Shown here piece after piece: positions 21,993 through 33,135 of a stretch of 64,000 nt of DNA. Source of the stretch: Gliomastix tumulicola (lineage: Eukaryota > Ascomycota > Sordariomycetes > Hypocreales > Bionectriaceae); assembly GCA_001599755.1 (NCBI GenBank), contig BCHX01000001.1, positions 124,001 through 188,000 on the forward strand, read 5' to 3'. The translations under genes and the position numbers were made by a program. The notes beneath the pieces were generated by a model. It worked only from the letters and a program-made list of their open reading frames with translations, ran no database searches and was not told where the DNA came from. Each line of letters begins with the position of its first letter. The stretch's first letter is position 1.

Positions 21993-23339
21993 TTAGTCGG
22001 TGTCCCTCTGATATCCGCGCCCGCCGCCGCCGAACCGCCCTGAGAAATCCAGTTTGCTGGCTTTTTTGTGAAGCCCGTTCGCGAACCCTCGATCGCCTCC
22101 TCGCTCCCTGCCGCGTTCGTCGGCTTCGCGGTCTAGACGCTCCCGTTCCTCAAGCGCTGCCAGCCTGGTAGCCCGGTCGTCATCCAGGTCAGTCGCTGCG
22201 GACTGCATAGCAGCGAGTTTCCGGGCGCGCTCCGCTTCCCTGTCCTTCTCCTCTTCCTGGTTGTTTTTTCTTGGCTCCGCTCGGCGATCATTGTGCCTGC
22301 TGTTGCCACCATTGCCATTATGGTTCGAACGGCCGTGCTCCCTCCGAGAGTCGCGCGGCTGGTCTCGAGGTTGGTCCCGACTACGGCTACCGTGGCTTTG
22401 CTCTTTGCGGTCGGGTGATCGGGATGGCGTGCGTCCAGAGTCAGAATCGTGTCGACGCCGGCGCCGCTCATCTCTATCCGTGTCGTCAGGTCGGCTTCGA
22501 CGCCCGTCGTTTCTTCTTTCCAAGTCTCCCGTATCATCGTCGTAGCTATCACGCCGGCGGCGACCGCGATCTTCCAGCGAGTCGTCCCTCCGCGTGGGGC
22601 CTCGAGTGTCTCGTTCCTCTGAGTAGTCTCGTCGTCTCCGCTTCGCATGCCGTTCCTGATCATCTGAGTCGTCGCGACGCCGTCGGGGGCTTCTGGATCG
22701 TGAATATGACCGTCGGTGTCTGTGTCGCCCGCGGTCGTCATCACGGTCCGTGCTGCGGTGTCGACGATGGTGCCGTCTTCGGTGTCGCTCTTCCCTCCTC
22801 TTCTCCTTCTCTTTTCTCCTGTCGTCATCCCCTGTGCCTTGTGATGCGAGGAGCTGTCGTCGCCGGACAGGGTCGTTCATGATCGCTTCGTAGGTGGCCT
22901 GCTCTTGCTTCTTGATCGCGAGGAGAGGATCGTCGCGGATCTTGGATGCCGTGTCGCGCGCGCTGTTGGCATTCTGCTGCATCATAAAGCTCTCCTGCCC
23001 AGCCGCCTTCTCCAGCTTCTTGTGATCGGTGCCCTTGATGAGATTGTCGATGCGCCGCTTGCCCAGCAGGTACGCCTCGACCTCCTCCGTCGTCCCAGCC
23101 TGGCCATCGCCCGGGCCCTGGTACATCCAGTCTACGCGGTCGACGCGCTTCCTCCCGCCCGCGGCCTCGAGTTTGCGCTGGATCTCCTCCTTCTGGCGCT
23201 CCTCCTTGATCTCGTTGATGCGCTGCTGCGTGCGCTTGCGCTCGGCCAGGGCTTTTTGCTCTTCATCGTAGACGGCGGCCTGGTTCCGGCGGAGCGTGGG
23301 GTGGAACGATTTCTTGAGGTTGAGGTCGCCGCCACCCAT
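21993..23339 (-). CDS. cwc25: Pre-mRNA-splicing factor Cwc25
   Basis: Nuclear spliceosome protein that acts at the first catalytic step of splicing. 448 residues, single exon. The start at 23339 is favoured because MGGGDLNLKKSFHP is the conserved Cwc25 beginning; an in-frame ATG at 23459 would add 40 unconserved residues. The CIR-N-type helix is NQAAVYDEEQKALAERKR (about 18-35), followed by WMYQGP, YLLGKRRIDNL and DDPLLAIKKQEQ. After about residue 190 the protein is a long RS/RD/RRR-rich tail, typical of metazoan and filamentous fungal copies and longer than the yeast protein. The C-terminus ends LDFSGRFGGGGRGYQRDTD. Confidence 0.95.
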   Translation of the reverse strand: MGGGDLNLKKSFHPTLRRNQAAVYDEEQKALAERKRTQQRINEIKEERQKEEIQRKLEAAGGRKRVDRVDWMYQGPGDGQAGTTEEVEAYLLGKRRIDNLIKGTDHKKLEKAAGQESFMMQQNANSARDTASKIRDDPLLAIKKQEQATYEAIMNDPVRRRQLLASQGTGDDDRRKEKEKRREERHRRRHHRRHRSTDRDDDRGRHRHRRSYSRSRSPRRRRDDSDDQERHAKRRRRDYSEERDTRGPTRRDDSLEDRGRRRRDSYDDDTGDLERRNDGRRSRPDDTDRDERRRRRHDSDSGRTPSRSPDRKEQSHGSRSRDQPRDQPRDSRREHGRSNHNGNGGNSRHNDRRAEPRKNNQEEEKDREAERARKLAAMQSAATDLDDDRATRLAALEERERLDREADERGRERGGDRGFANGLHKKASKLDFSGRFGGGGRGYQRDTD

Positions 23340-24488
23340 GTTTGCGGTAGTATTGACGGTTGTCTGGGGTTGGGTCTTGAGGTGGTGACGAATGAGTAAA
23401 AGTTGGGATCTTGGTTGCTTTGGACAAGGCTTGGAAAAGTCACAGCCCCACGGAGCCAAATGTGATGATTAAGCAGCCGTTGCCGCCACTTGCCCCACAT
23501 TAAGACCTGTCAAACTTCATGGAGACGCACGCTACCCTAGACTTTCTCATCCCCGATATTCGTCTCGCGAGACCGTTAAACCAAAAGCTGTTTTACGTGA
23601 AAGAGACTTCGTCAATGAAGTGGCCCAAAGGATATCCCTATATGTCTTTTGAGACGTCGGGGGGTGAGGAGTATTATGGTGCGCTTGTGACGCCGAAGAC
23701 CTGTTGGTACAGAGAGTGCTGGGAAACATATATAGAGACCTTACCTCAGATATCATCCAAGAGAATCACGCAGGTCGTGATTCTTCTTAACCATTCTTGA
23801 GGCCAGTGGTGTTCTCCTTTGATGCCTTTATTCCAATTTGCTGATCTTTACATATCTTCTCGCGGATTGAATGGGAATGACTTGATAAAAGAGAGGAGGA
23901 TGAGGTAGACATGCCTCACTTACTCCATGTAGTGAGGGTAAAATATTCGTTAAAGTTCTGCGTTGTTATCCTCCACAATCAAGGAACAGGTGCTCCATCT
24001 GAACCCGACATCGCTCGCGGATGTCCCGTCGTAAGCTGGTAAGATTGGGTAAGTCTATTATCCGAGTGACGGAACACAAGAACGCGCCAGCCGTATTCCT
24101 GCTGAATGGATCCCTCTAGCACGTCAAAACTGTTTCTGCCCTTGTTCCCGTTACTGTGCTCCGACATGTTGCCTCTTCTCTAGCACGAAGCTGACGGCCG
24201 GCCGCAACAACACATCTGGTCTCGCTCAATGTACCCTAGCATGGGGGTGCCCACGGGACGGCGTAAGGTAATTGGCCGTAAGATGCCTGCTTAGACTAAT
24301 GTCTTCTTGTAAAATATCCGTGGTATTCAAAGTGTTGTTGTACAATTGATCTGAAATGACAATGGGTCCGTATTCGATCGCGTCTCGCTGTGCCAGCAGA
24401 GCCTGTCCGTTGGTGCTCAAAGTAGTACATAGTCGTCCATCATACACCGTCGCACATGCGACTTCGCCTTCCCACCCGAGACTGGATT
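23340..24488. other. Intergenic region between Cwc25 and uS14m
   Basis: About 1.15 kb containing the Cwc25 promoter and the 3' flank of the mitoribosomal gene. A 93-residue plus-strand ORF (23519-23800) and an 89-residue minus-strand ORF (24226-24495) show no recognisable family features. Confidence 0.45.
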
Positions 24489-25042
24489 TTACCAACAGGC
24501 CCTCTTGACACCGGGAATGTTTCCTGCCATGGCCTGCAGTCGGAAGTTGAACTGGACACCTTGTCAGTAACTGTATGTGCTAGCCCTCGACGCCTCCTGT
24601 CCCCTTTCATAGGTGGCGCTATGGACGCGTCGGCGTCGATCGTTGATGGTAGGGTTGTTCCTTACTCTCGTCATCTTGAAGTCTCGGAAGATACCGCGTG
24701 CTCGGCCTCCCATGATGCATCGGTTGCGAATCTGCGTTCCCCGGGTGTAGCAGTGCATCTGCGTGAGCTGGAGCTGGGCCTCGGCGCGCACCCTCGGCGG
24801 TAGGGTTGTGTTTCGGATCATGTAGCGAAGAGCTTGCCTGAGAGGAGTGATCGGTCAGCCAGACGTTGTGTGGAAGGGGCCGTGGGATCGAGGGCTGTGG
24901 TCGTGGATGATCAGGAAGAGCACTGGTAGGTCTACCTTTCGGGCTCGTTCTGCTCGAACACCACGCGCTTGGTGTGGTCGCGTATCGTCCTGGGCTGGAC
25001 AAAGCAGCCCAGGTCGAGCTTCTTCGCCCGGAACATGGACAT
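24489..25042 (-). CDS. MRP2: Mitochondrial small ribosomal subunit protein uS14m (Mrp2/RPS14-like)
   Basis: Mitochondrial small-subunit protein of 113 residues, split over three exons (24936-25042, 24666-24837, 24489-24551) with introns of 98 and 114 nt. Each junction restores the frame exactly. The protein starts MSMFRAKKLDLGCFVQPRTI. The family core is in exon 2 (RNTTLPPRVRAEAQLQL, RGTQIRNRCIMGGRARGIFR, FKMTR), and exon 3 completes it with FNFRLQAMAGNIPGVKRACW. The conserved uS14 end is normally close to GVKKASW. The S14 zinc-binding pattern is absent, as in mitochondrial forms. Because every exon is short it is easily missed by ORF scanning. Confidence 0.92.
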
Positions 25043-26112
25043 GGTGGGCGGGATTGGACGTGATTTGACGTGACTGCTTGTCGACACTGCGGCCAATGTT
25101 GAAGCTGGAGTTTGCAGCAATTGGAATTTCGAGATGCGCGGGTCTACGATAGCCGGGGATTCCCCGAAGAATGGGGGTCACAATGCCCCACCCAAGCCCA
25201 CCATCAGCTTCTGGTCCAAAGTGCAGTGGATCGCATGCCACTGAAGCCAGTGAGAGTTGGGCGATACAGTTGACGTTGCACTCGACTTCAAGGACCAATG
25301 CCATCGGTTCTCATTCAGGCACAGCTTATCTTTCCTCATCAACAGAGTACGAATTCTGTATTCTCCTATCAGAATTAAATATTCCCCGGCCGAGCCCGCT
25401 GCCTGTCTGCCCCGATGTCGGAATTTCCGGATCAACGCCCAGCTCGCCAGGGCGGCTCCCTTCCCGTCGACCCTTTAGCGGTCGTTGATCCTGAGGGGCC
25501 AAACCCACCGTGACACAATCGTACAGGCCTCAACTGGCGAAGCCTGACCTGGGGGATGACAGAAAAGCCCGGGCGTGCCTGGGCTCTGGCCGTGAAAGGA
25601 AGAGCCCGAGCCCCTGTTCAGCGCCCGCCACGAGGTCTACTGTGCCTTGCGAGTGCCTCGTGACCACCAGGAGAGAGTGTCGAAGAGACTAGCGGTGCCA
25701 CTCTTTTGTGTCACCCAATCGACGAGAGCACCTTCAAAAAGCCACCGTCAGACCTAGAGCTGCGTGAAACAAGCAACCCGACAACAAAGTCCCTGTCCTC
25801 TCACCCAGGTTCATACCGACCGTCAGCGCACCAACCGCGGGATTAACTGGGATCCCGCAAGAGAGGTCGGTGTAGGAAATCTACTTGATTACTACCTATC
25901 GGGCACCGAGACATACATAAAGACGACGGTTCACTGGAAGCCGCGTGTGGGTCAGCTCAGTCTCCTTCGTTCACCTTCAGCTCTACCTTCAGCTCCAAAC
26001 TGTGAGCACGACTGCGTATCCATTGGATTCTCTCCCTCACCGTACAGAAAGGCATAGCGACGCGTATAGTATCGAAGCGGAAACGAGCCACTTCATCCAT
26101 CCCCAGGCCATC
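25043..26112. other. Divergent intergenic region, uS14m and GH3
   Basis: About 1.07 kb between divergent genes, so it carries both promoters. An open frame runs from 25945 into the GH3 gene, but its upstream part lacks any recognisable feature and is treated as leader. Confidence 0.5.
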
Positions 26113-29073
26113 ATGGCTGCAGACGAGTCCCGCGAAGGGCTGCTCAAGGGCAGGGAGAAGACGTCGCTCGACAAGGGCCAGGGCCGAGCTTCGTTCGAGA
26201 CGCTGTCCGATCTCGACGCGACGGACTATCTGGGCAAAGGTGCCGGCTTCACTCACGCGCAGCCCCCTACCTGCCGGTCGTGTCTCAAGTCACGATGCTG
26301 CCGCATTGCCTTGGGCGTGATCGGCATCCTCGTGCTTCTCTTCACGTCCGGCGGCTGGTTCGGATGGAAGAAGTTCATGGAGGAGCCGCCGTACGGCCAG
26401 TCCCCGCCGTGGTATCCAGCACCGCGCGGCGGCACTCTCCGATCATGGGCGGACAGCTACGAGAAGGCGGCCAAGCTCGTGTCCAAGATGAATCTGCCCG
26501 AGAAGGTCAACATCACGACTGGAACAGGCTGGGGCATGGGTCCTGGCGTTGGTAACACAGCACCAGCACTCAATGTCGGCTTCCCCCCGCTCTACCTGCA
26601 GGATGGGCCGCTGGGAATCCGACACTGCGATAACATAACTGCGTTCCCCGCCGGCGTCACTGTTGGCGCCACGTGGAACAGGGAGCTCATGTACGAGCGT
26701 GGAAAGGCGCACGCCTTGGAGGCCCGTGGCAAGGGCGTCCATGCGATTCTCGGGCCGGCTGTTGGGCCCCTGGGGAGGATCCCCGCGGGCGGACGCACCT
26801 GGGAGGCTTTCGGCGCCGACCCGTACCTTCAGGGCATCGCCGGTGCGGAGACGGTTCGCGGTATCCAGGACCAGCATGTCATGGCCACGATCAAGCACTT
26901 TGTCGGTAACGAGCAGGAGCACTTCCGACAGGGCTGGGAGTGGGGTGTCCCGTATTCCATCTCAAGCAACATCGACGACCGCGCCATGCACGAGCTCTAT
27001 GCCTGGCCTTTTGCCGACGCGATCAAGGCCGGTGTCGCCAGTGTCATGTGCTCCTACAACCAGGTCAACAACTCGTACGCGTGCGACAACGCCAAGCTGA
27101 TGAACGGCCTCCTCAAGGACGAGATGGGCTTCCAGGGCTTCGTCATGTCTGACTGGCTGGCGCAGCGTGCGGGTGTTGCCAGTGCTCTGGCAGGTCTCGA
27201 TATGACCATGCCTGGTGACGGGTTGGTGTGGGAGGATGGCAACTCTCTCTGGGGCCCGGAGCTGTCCAAGGCTGTGCTCAACGGCTCTGTGCCCGTGGAC
27301 CGTCTCAACGACATGGTAACGCGCATTGTTGCTACGTGGTACCAGCTTGGCCAGGATGACGAAGAGCTGTTCGACAACAAGGTAAGGAGTCTATCTGAGC
27401 ATATTTCCATGCAGGTTTGAAGCCAAAAAAAAAAGGGACAGGATCTAACGGCATACGTCACGCAAGCAGGGCCCTAACTTCCACTCATTCCTTAACACGA
27501 AGCTGGGAGTGGCAGCACCGCTCAGCCCTTCTGACCAAGACATCATCGAAGTGAACAAGTTCATCAACGTCCAGGACGACCACTACAAGGTTGCGCGCGA
27601 AGTCGCCACTGAGGGAACCGTGCTTCTCAAGAACGATGGCATCCTCCCTCTAAGCCGGGACGGTTCGAGTATGTGCTCCATCATCATGGTTGGAGCATCG
27701 CAATTACTGACAAGATTGTAGGCCCAAGTGGAAAAATCACGCGCGTTGGCATCTACGGAGACGATGCAGGCCCCGGAAAGGGACCCAACTTCTGCGCAGA
27801 CCGTGGCTGCAACCAAGGAACGCTTGGATCCGGTTGGGGCAGTGGTGCCGTTGATTTCTCGTACCTCGTGCCTCCCATTGACGCCCTGCGCAAGGCCTTT
27901 GATCAGGACAAGGTCGTGCTTACCGAGCATCTGGAGAACGACCTCCGCCAGTCGAACGGGCCGAAAATCAAGGACCAGGATGTGTGCATCGTCTTCGGCA
28001 ACGCAGACGCGGGCGAGGGCTTCATTCATTGGGATGGCAACGCCGGAGACCGGAACGATCTCTACCTCCAGAACGGCGGCGAGGACCTTGTGAAGGATGT
28101 CGCTGACAACTGTGGTGGTGGACACGGCTCGACCATCGTTGTCATCCACTCCGTCGGGCCTGTTCTTGTGGATGCATGGATCGACCACCCCAGAGTCAAG
28201 GCTGTGTTGATGGCCAACCTGCCGGGAGAGGAGAGCGGCAACGCACTTGCCAGCATCCTCTTCGGCGACGTGAACCCCAGCGGCAAGATGCCGTACACCA
28301 TGGCCAAGTCTGTTGAGGACTATGGCCCGGCCGGCAAGATCCTGTTCCTGCCCAACGCCTTCGTTCCCCAGCAGGACTTTTCCGAGGGGCTGTACATCGA
28401 TTATCGTCACTTTGATAAGTACGAGATCGAGCCGCGCTTCGAGTTCGGCTTCGGTCTTTCCTACACGACCTTTGACTACAGCGATATCAAGATCACGGAG
28501 AAGAAGGGCAAGTCTGCGCTTCCGGCGAAGCGCCCGGATGCCTCTGCCACGCCCCCCGAGTACGACAACAAGATGCCTTCGGTTGAGGAAGCTCTGTTCC
28601 CCAAGGAGATCCGCCGGCTGGAGAAGTACGTGTACCCCTACATCGACTCGGCAGACGAGATCAAGCACGGTGACTACCAGTACCCCGACGGCTACGACGT
28701 CGAGCAGCCGCTTTCCCCGGCCGGCGGCGGCGAGGGAGGCAACCCCGATCTCTGGGAGGTGCACGTCAAGGTCAGCGTCGAGATCAAGAACAGCGGCACC
28801 GTGGCAGGCAAGGTTGTGCCTCAGCTGTACCTCTCGTACCCTGAGCAGTCCGAGGCCAGCGCCACCGTGGACTTCCCCGTCCGGGTGCTCCGCGGGTTCG
28901 ACAAGGTGTACCTGGAGAAGGGCGAGTCGAAGACGGTCGAGTTTGAGGTGACGAGGAGGGACCTGAGCTACTGGGATGTCGTGCGTCAGAACTGGGTCAT
29001 GCTGGTTGAAGGCGAGTACAAGTTTGCCGTTGGTGAGAGCTCGAGGGACCTGAAGCTTGAGGCTACCTGGTAA
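26113..29073 (+). CDS. GH3 beta-glucosidase, type II membrane-anchored
   Basis: Hydrolyses terminal beta-D-glucosides (cellobiose-type substrates) with retention. 939 residues. Exons are 26113-27381, 27470-27668 and 27722-29073 (introns 88 and 53 nt), all in phase. There is no cleavable signal. A single N-terminal helix (residues about 64-85, RIALGVIGILVLLF) after a 60-residue cytosolic tail indicates a signal anchor, as in the fungal bglE/F/G-type group. The catalytic core shows LQDGPLGIR (162-170), KHFVGNEQE (261-269) and the nucleophile Asp347 in GFVMSDWLA. The second GH3 domain and a C-terminal fibronectin III-like domain (VPQLYLSYP, PVRVLRGFDKVYLEKGES) complete the protein. Many NxS/T sites fit an extracellular catalytic part. 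Confidence 0.95.
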
Positions 29074-30699
29074 GGTGCCAATTTGGGTGGGCTGCTTGCG
29101 GCAGAAGGAGCCTGTTGTTGTTTTGATGGGTTATTAGCGATACAGCGAGTAGATACCGCATTGGTTCTAGAATGGTAGACAGATAGAGAGGATCTGCTTC
29201 ACGGGAGAAGCTCCCGAGGTGTACTGGATACATATGTAACTGCCGGTTCGTTACTACTACTAGGCCCAACTTGGCGAGCATGCGATTCTTGCATTGGTCT
29301 GAGACAATGAGACAGTTGGACGATTACGGTACAATCCGATGTGATTAGGGTGCTGATTGAGCGATTCCATCATGCATGAATGTGGATGCCGGGGGAGGAG
29401 GAAGCATTCTGGAAAGGGGGCCTCCTGGTGGCGCGTGAGAGCGATGAGGCAATCGCGCGTAGCACCTGCATGGTGCAGATCTTCATCAACGGGCCGGCAG
29501 GGGTCACAGACAGTCGACTTTTTTGTGAAGGTGAAGGCCAGGCGACGAACATGGAGGGCGCACAAAGGGGATTAGTGCCATACTCGTCACAAGCTGGACG
29601 AACCTGTGGGCCTCCACTCGCAGTCACTGGGAAAGGGGTAAACAGCGAGAAGAGCTGACTGTGTAGCAGACTCCAGCTGTCGTTGGCTGCTCAGTCATTG
29701 CAGAACTCGGTCCAATTTACCGCTGGCTTGGCGCACAGAACTTCTCTGCACCAGCTGAGAGGTACGTACCGTGTGCAATGCGACGTGACACCATCCATCT
29801 CCAGCTTTGGTCAAGCGAGCAACAGCCGAGCATGCCCCAACAGGCTCAGCTTCCCTCACTGGGAATATTTCCTCCAAGGATGCCCTGGCCGTCTTCGTGT
29901 TGGTTCATGCAGTGCCATCATCTGGAAGGTGAGGAGCCTGTGAATCCAGTGCTTCCAGGGATCCAGATGGAGCTTCCATGGAGTTGGGCCCACTCGTATC
30001 GCCTGCAGAGCGCTACGTTTAGCGGCTCCTTAATCCTTATCACATCCACGCCGTTGCTGCAGGTACAGACGACTAATTACTGCTGTAAAAGGTTCCAGGT
30101 TGCTCTTGCCTCGAGAAGCGACTCGACGACACCTCAGACATTTACTCTCCGCCTTCCTCCCCCCCTTCGCTGCGTTCAAAAAACACCCACCCACACTCTC
30201 GTTTCCTGCATTCCATTCTTTCTATTCTCCCCAGCTTCTCTGCCCTGGGCGCGCATCTCGCCTGTCCATTCCATCTGCTGTGCTCGACCCCTGGCCGCGC
30301 AGGCCCATTTTGACTTTACCCCCGCCAAATCCTCCGACGAACCCTGGCGCTGCGAACCCCTGAACAGACCTCCATACAAACGGTACCTGCACGTCGAACC
30401 GCATTCGATCAGGGCGGGCGAAATCAGCCGTTGTTGAGGCCATCCCGGCACTTTCGAGCAGCCGGCAGCCTCTCCTGCACTCTTTCTTTGACTTTGACTT
30501 GCTAATCCTCATGCGCCCGTGGAACGAGCTGCATTGATTGCGAGTCGGCCGTTCTTTACCATCGCCTTTACCAGCTGGCTGATTGATCTTGTCCTCTACT
30601 TTGCTATATCCCGATTTTGCGCCCCGTGCGCCCAACGTTGATCGTTGATTCTACCGACCGTCGTCGCATCGCATCGCATCGCAAAACACAACCGCCACC
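29074..30699. other. Long intergenic region
   Basis: About 1.6 kb with GH3 3' sequence and the promoter/leader of the next gene. Pyrimidine-rich tracts lie around 30150-30240, and a GCATC tandem repeat at about 30665-30681 is close to the start codon. No gene was recognised. Confidence 0.5.
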
Positions 30700-32858
30700 A
30701 TGGTGTCGATTTTTGGAATCAAGTTTGGGAGCAAAAAGTCGCAGTGAGTCTATTCTCTAGCAGTGAGCATTTTCTCTTCGTCTTACTGATGCGCGATGCG
30801 CGCGACAGGCAAAAGCAGGCCGCCGCCGACCAGACCCCGCCGAAATGGAACAAAGGCGACGACGCTGCCTTCACCAACGGCCACCCAGGCTACAACTTCT
30901 CCCGTCCTCAGCGACCGCTCTCGCGACCGGGGACCTCGTACGCATCCCAGAACCCCTCGTCCTTCCGCGCGCCCTTCGCTATGAACCCCGAGGCGTCGTC
31001 GTCCATGGTCGAGCTTGCGCCGCCGTCCGCTCGCCGACCGAGCCTTAGCAGTCTGCGCGCCGTGTCCTCGAACCCGAGCCTCAAGGGCGGCCGTCCCAAG
31101 ATTTCTGGTCCCATTGGGCCTCCCTTTCCGCTGCCTATGAGCGGGGAGGGAAGCCGCCCGGGGACAGCTACAAGGCCGGGAACTTCGAGCTCGATGAAGA
31201 AGGAATGGGTCAACCCGCTCGATGTCCACTTCGCGAAGGACATGTCCTCGTTCGGGACGAGCTCGAGCAACAAGGCAGGGACGGGGTCGACCCCCAAGAG
31301 TCCGTTGGCAGCGCAGGCCGAGTTCTGGTTGGGCCCTGGCGGGGATGACAAGCCGAGCGAGGGTGGCTTGGATGGATCGACAGGATATCCGTCTCCGCCG
31401 CAGTCTGTCAGGAGCAGCGACCAAGGCTACGGCCAGAGCAGCTCCGAGCCCAAGGCCCAGTCACAGACCACGCGCCCTGCTGCGCCGAGTAACCTGCGCC
31501 GAGTGAATACGGCCGAGGAAACGCGACTGCCTAGTCCGGCTGATAGTGAAGGCCGTGGGGATGGCCTCATGACCCAGCACAGTAGCGCAAAGCGCGAGAC
31601 CATGAACTTTCATGGCCCCAAACGAACAGACGAGAGCGCTAGGAAGCAGTGGAAGGAGAAGTCGGAGCAGGAGAAGCTGGCAATCAAGAGGCGGAGACAG
31701 ACCGAAGGATTCGAGGGCAACTTTGCCGCCTTCAACTTCGGCGGCGTTGATCTGTCGATGCCAATGCCATCTACTTCTCCAGACTCGGTCCTCCAGCATC
31801 GACCAAAGAGCCCCGCGGGCAGCAAGGATACCGCCTCTACTCTGGAGAAAAGAAGCACCGGGGAGAGCACACACAGCGAGTCCATGACCTCACAAGACAC
31901 ATCGGTTGGGCACCAGAAGTCCCCACAGAAGCCGGCCGTGAAGCCCTTGGACCCGTGGACAGACGCACTTCCCCAGATCCCGCCGAAGGGACACTCGAAA
32001 CAGGCGCCTTCGGAAGTGAGCAGTCACCGAAGCTACGAGACCCAATCGCTCCATTCTATGGCGTCGAGGTCTATCCATGCCCGAGGAGACTCGGATACAC
32101 GTGCGCCTGGGACACCCACAGCTCTTCGCGTCTTTCCTTCAGTATCGGAGCAAGCGCCTGCTAGCCCCCAGAGTCAGCATCGCGGCCGAGGAACTGATAG
32201 CTTCGACGCGCCACCAAGACTAGCCCCTGACAGAAGACCTCAGAGCCCGCTTCGAGCCAAGGGTCCGATGGAGGGCGACTTCCCTGTGAGCAAGGGGTTG
32301 CCTCGAGGCCGTCGACCGCCACCCAACCCCATCAAAGTCCCTCCATCCACGACTGGGCTCAAACCGCCCACCCGGCCTGCTCGCGAGGACGAGGCTTCTT
32401 CATCTCTACCAAGCTGGGCGGACCGGGCCGAGCGCCATCTCTCCGCCATGCCGGCACCTCTCACACCCCTCGGAAACTCCCCTAGTTTTAACGAGGGCGA
32501 CCTCAACCCCTGGGCTGCGAATACGGGCACATCATCACCCCTTGCTCCCCGTCTTCCGTCACCGACGTTTCCTTCGCTGAAGAAGTCCATCTCCTCGGGC
32601 ACTGATAACCTCACGGGCGGCTTTGAGATGTCCTTCGAGGAAGAAATCGCCAACTCGCTGAGTCACCACATGCTCAGCGATCTCGGTAGTCCGACCAGCG
32701 TCACTAGCAGTGACAGCCGGAGAGTCGAGAAGAAGACGGCGCCCCCGCGTCCGCCTCCGATCACGCTGCCCCCCGGTAAGAACGGGCCCGGCGGCGGCAC
32801 ACCAACCAGCAGCTTGAAGAGCCCCGTGAAAGCGGAATTTTCTTCCGGCTTCATCTAA
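30700..32858 (+). CDS. Ser/Pro-rich, intrinsically disordered protein, 697 aa
   Basis: I do not recognise a named family. Exon 1 is tiny (30700-30743, encoding MVSIFGIKFGSKKSQ) and sits in an ideal start context (ACCGCCACCATGG). A 65-nt intron (30744-30808, gtgagt..acag) precedes exon 2 (30809-32858). The protein is dominated by Ser, Pro, Gly and charged residues with SP/TP and RPGT-type motifs, suggesting many phosphosites. Ordered-looking islands include KKEWVNPLDVHFAKDMSSFG (about 165-185), AEFWLGPG, and FEMSFEEEIANSLSHHML near the C-terminus. No signal peptide or membrane segment is present. The conserved micro-N-terminus plus disorder suggests a signalling or scaffold protein, which is only inference. 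Confidence 0.85.
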
Positions 32859-33135
32859 TTATATGCCCGTCATGTCTTATTTACCCCTTTATCAAGGACG
32901 AGGAATTTTGTTACTTTACTGCTGAGCGAGCCGCGGCGTTGGAGGCTTGCATTTTGAATTCCCCCATTGTTGAATGTCTTTTACGCAACCGATGTCTGGG
33001 ATATGAGGAGGGATTGGTTCCCGGAACTTTTCATAGCCTTTATAATGGATGCGGAAAGAATCTTTACTGCCTGTTCGCTTTTGTCTAACAATGTACACTG
33101 AGATATCTTATTGTGAATTCGAGCCCCAAGCATCA

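Noticed and set aside
22133..22828. 231-codon minus-strand ORF in another frame of Cwc25
   Set aside because: Overlaps the RS-rich tail of Cwc25 and arises from its repetitive Arg/Asp codons.
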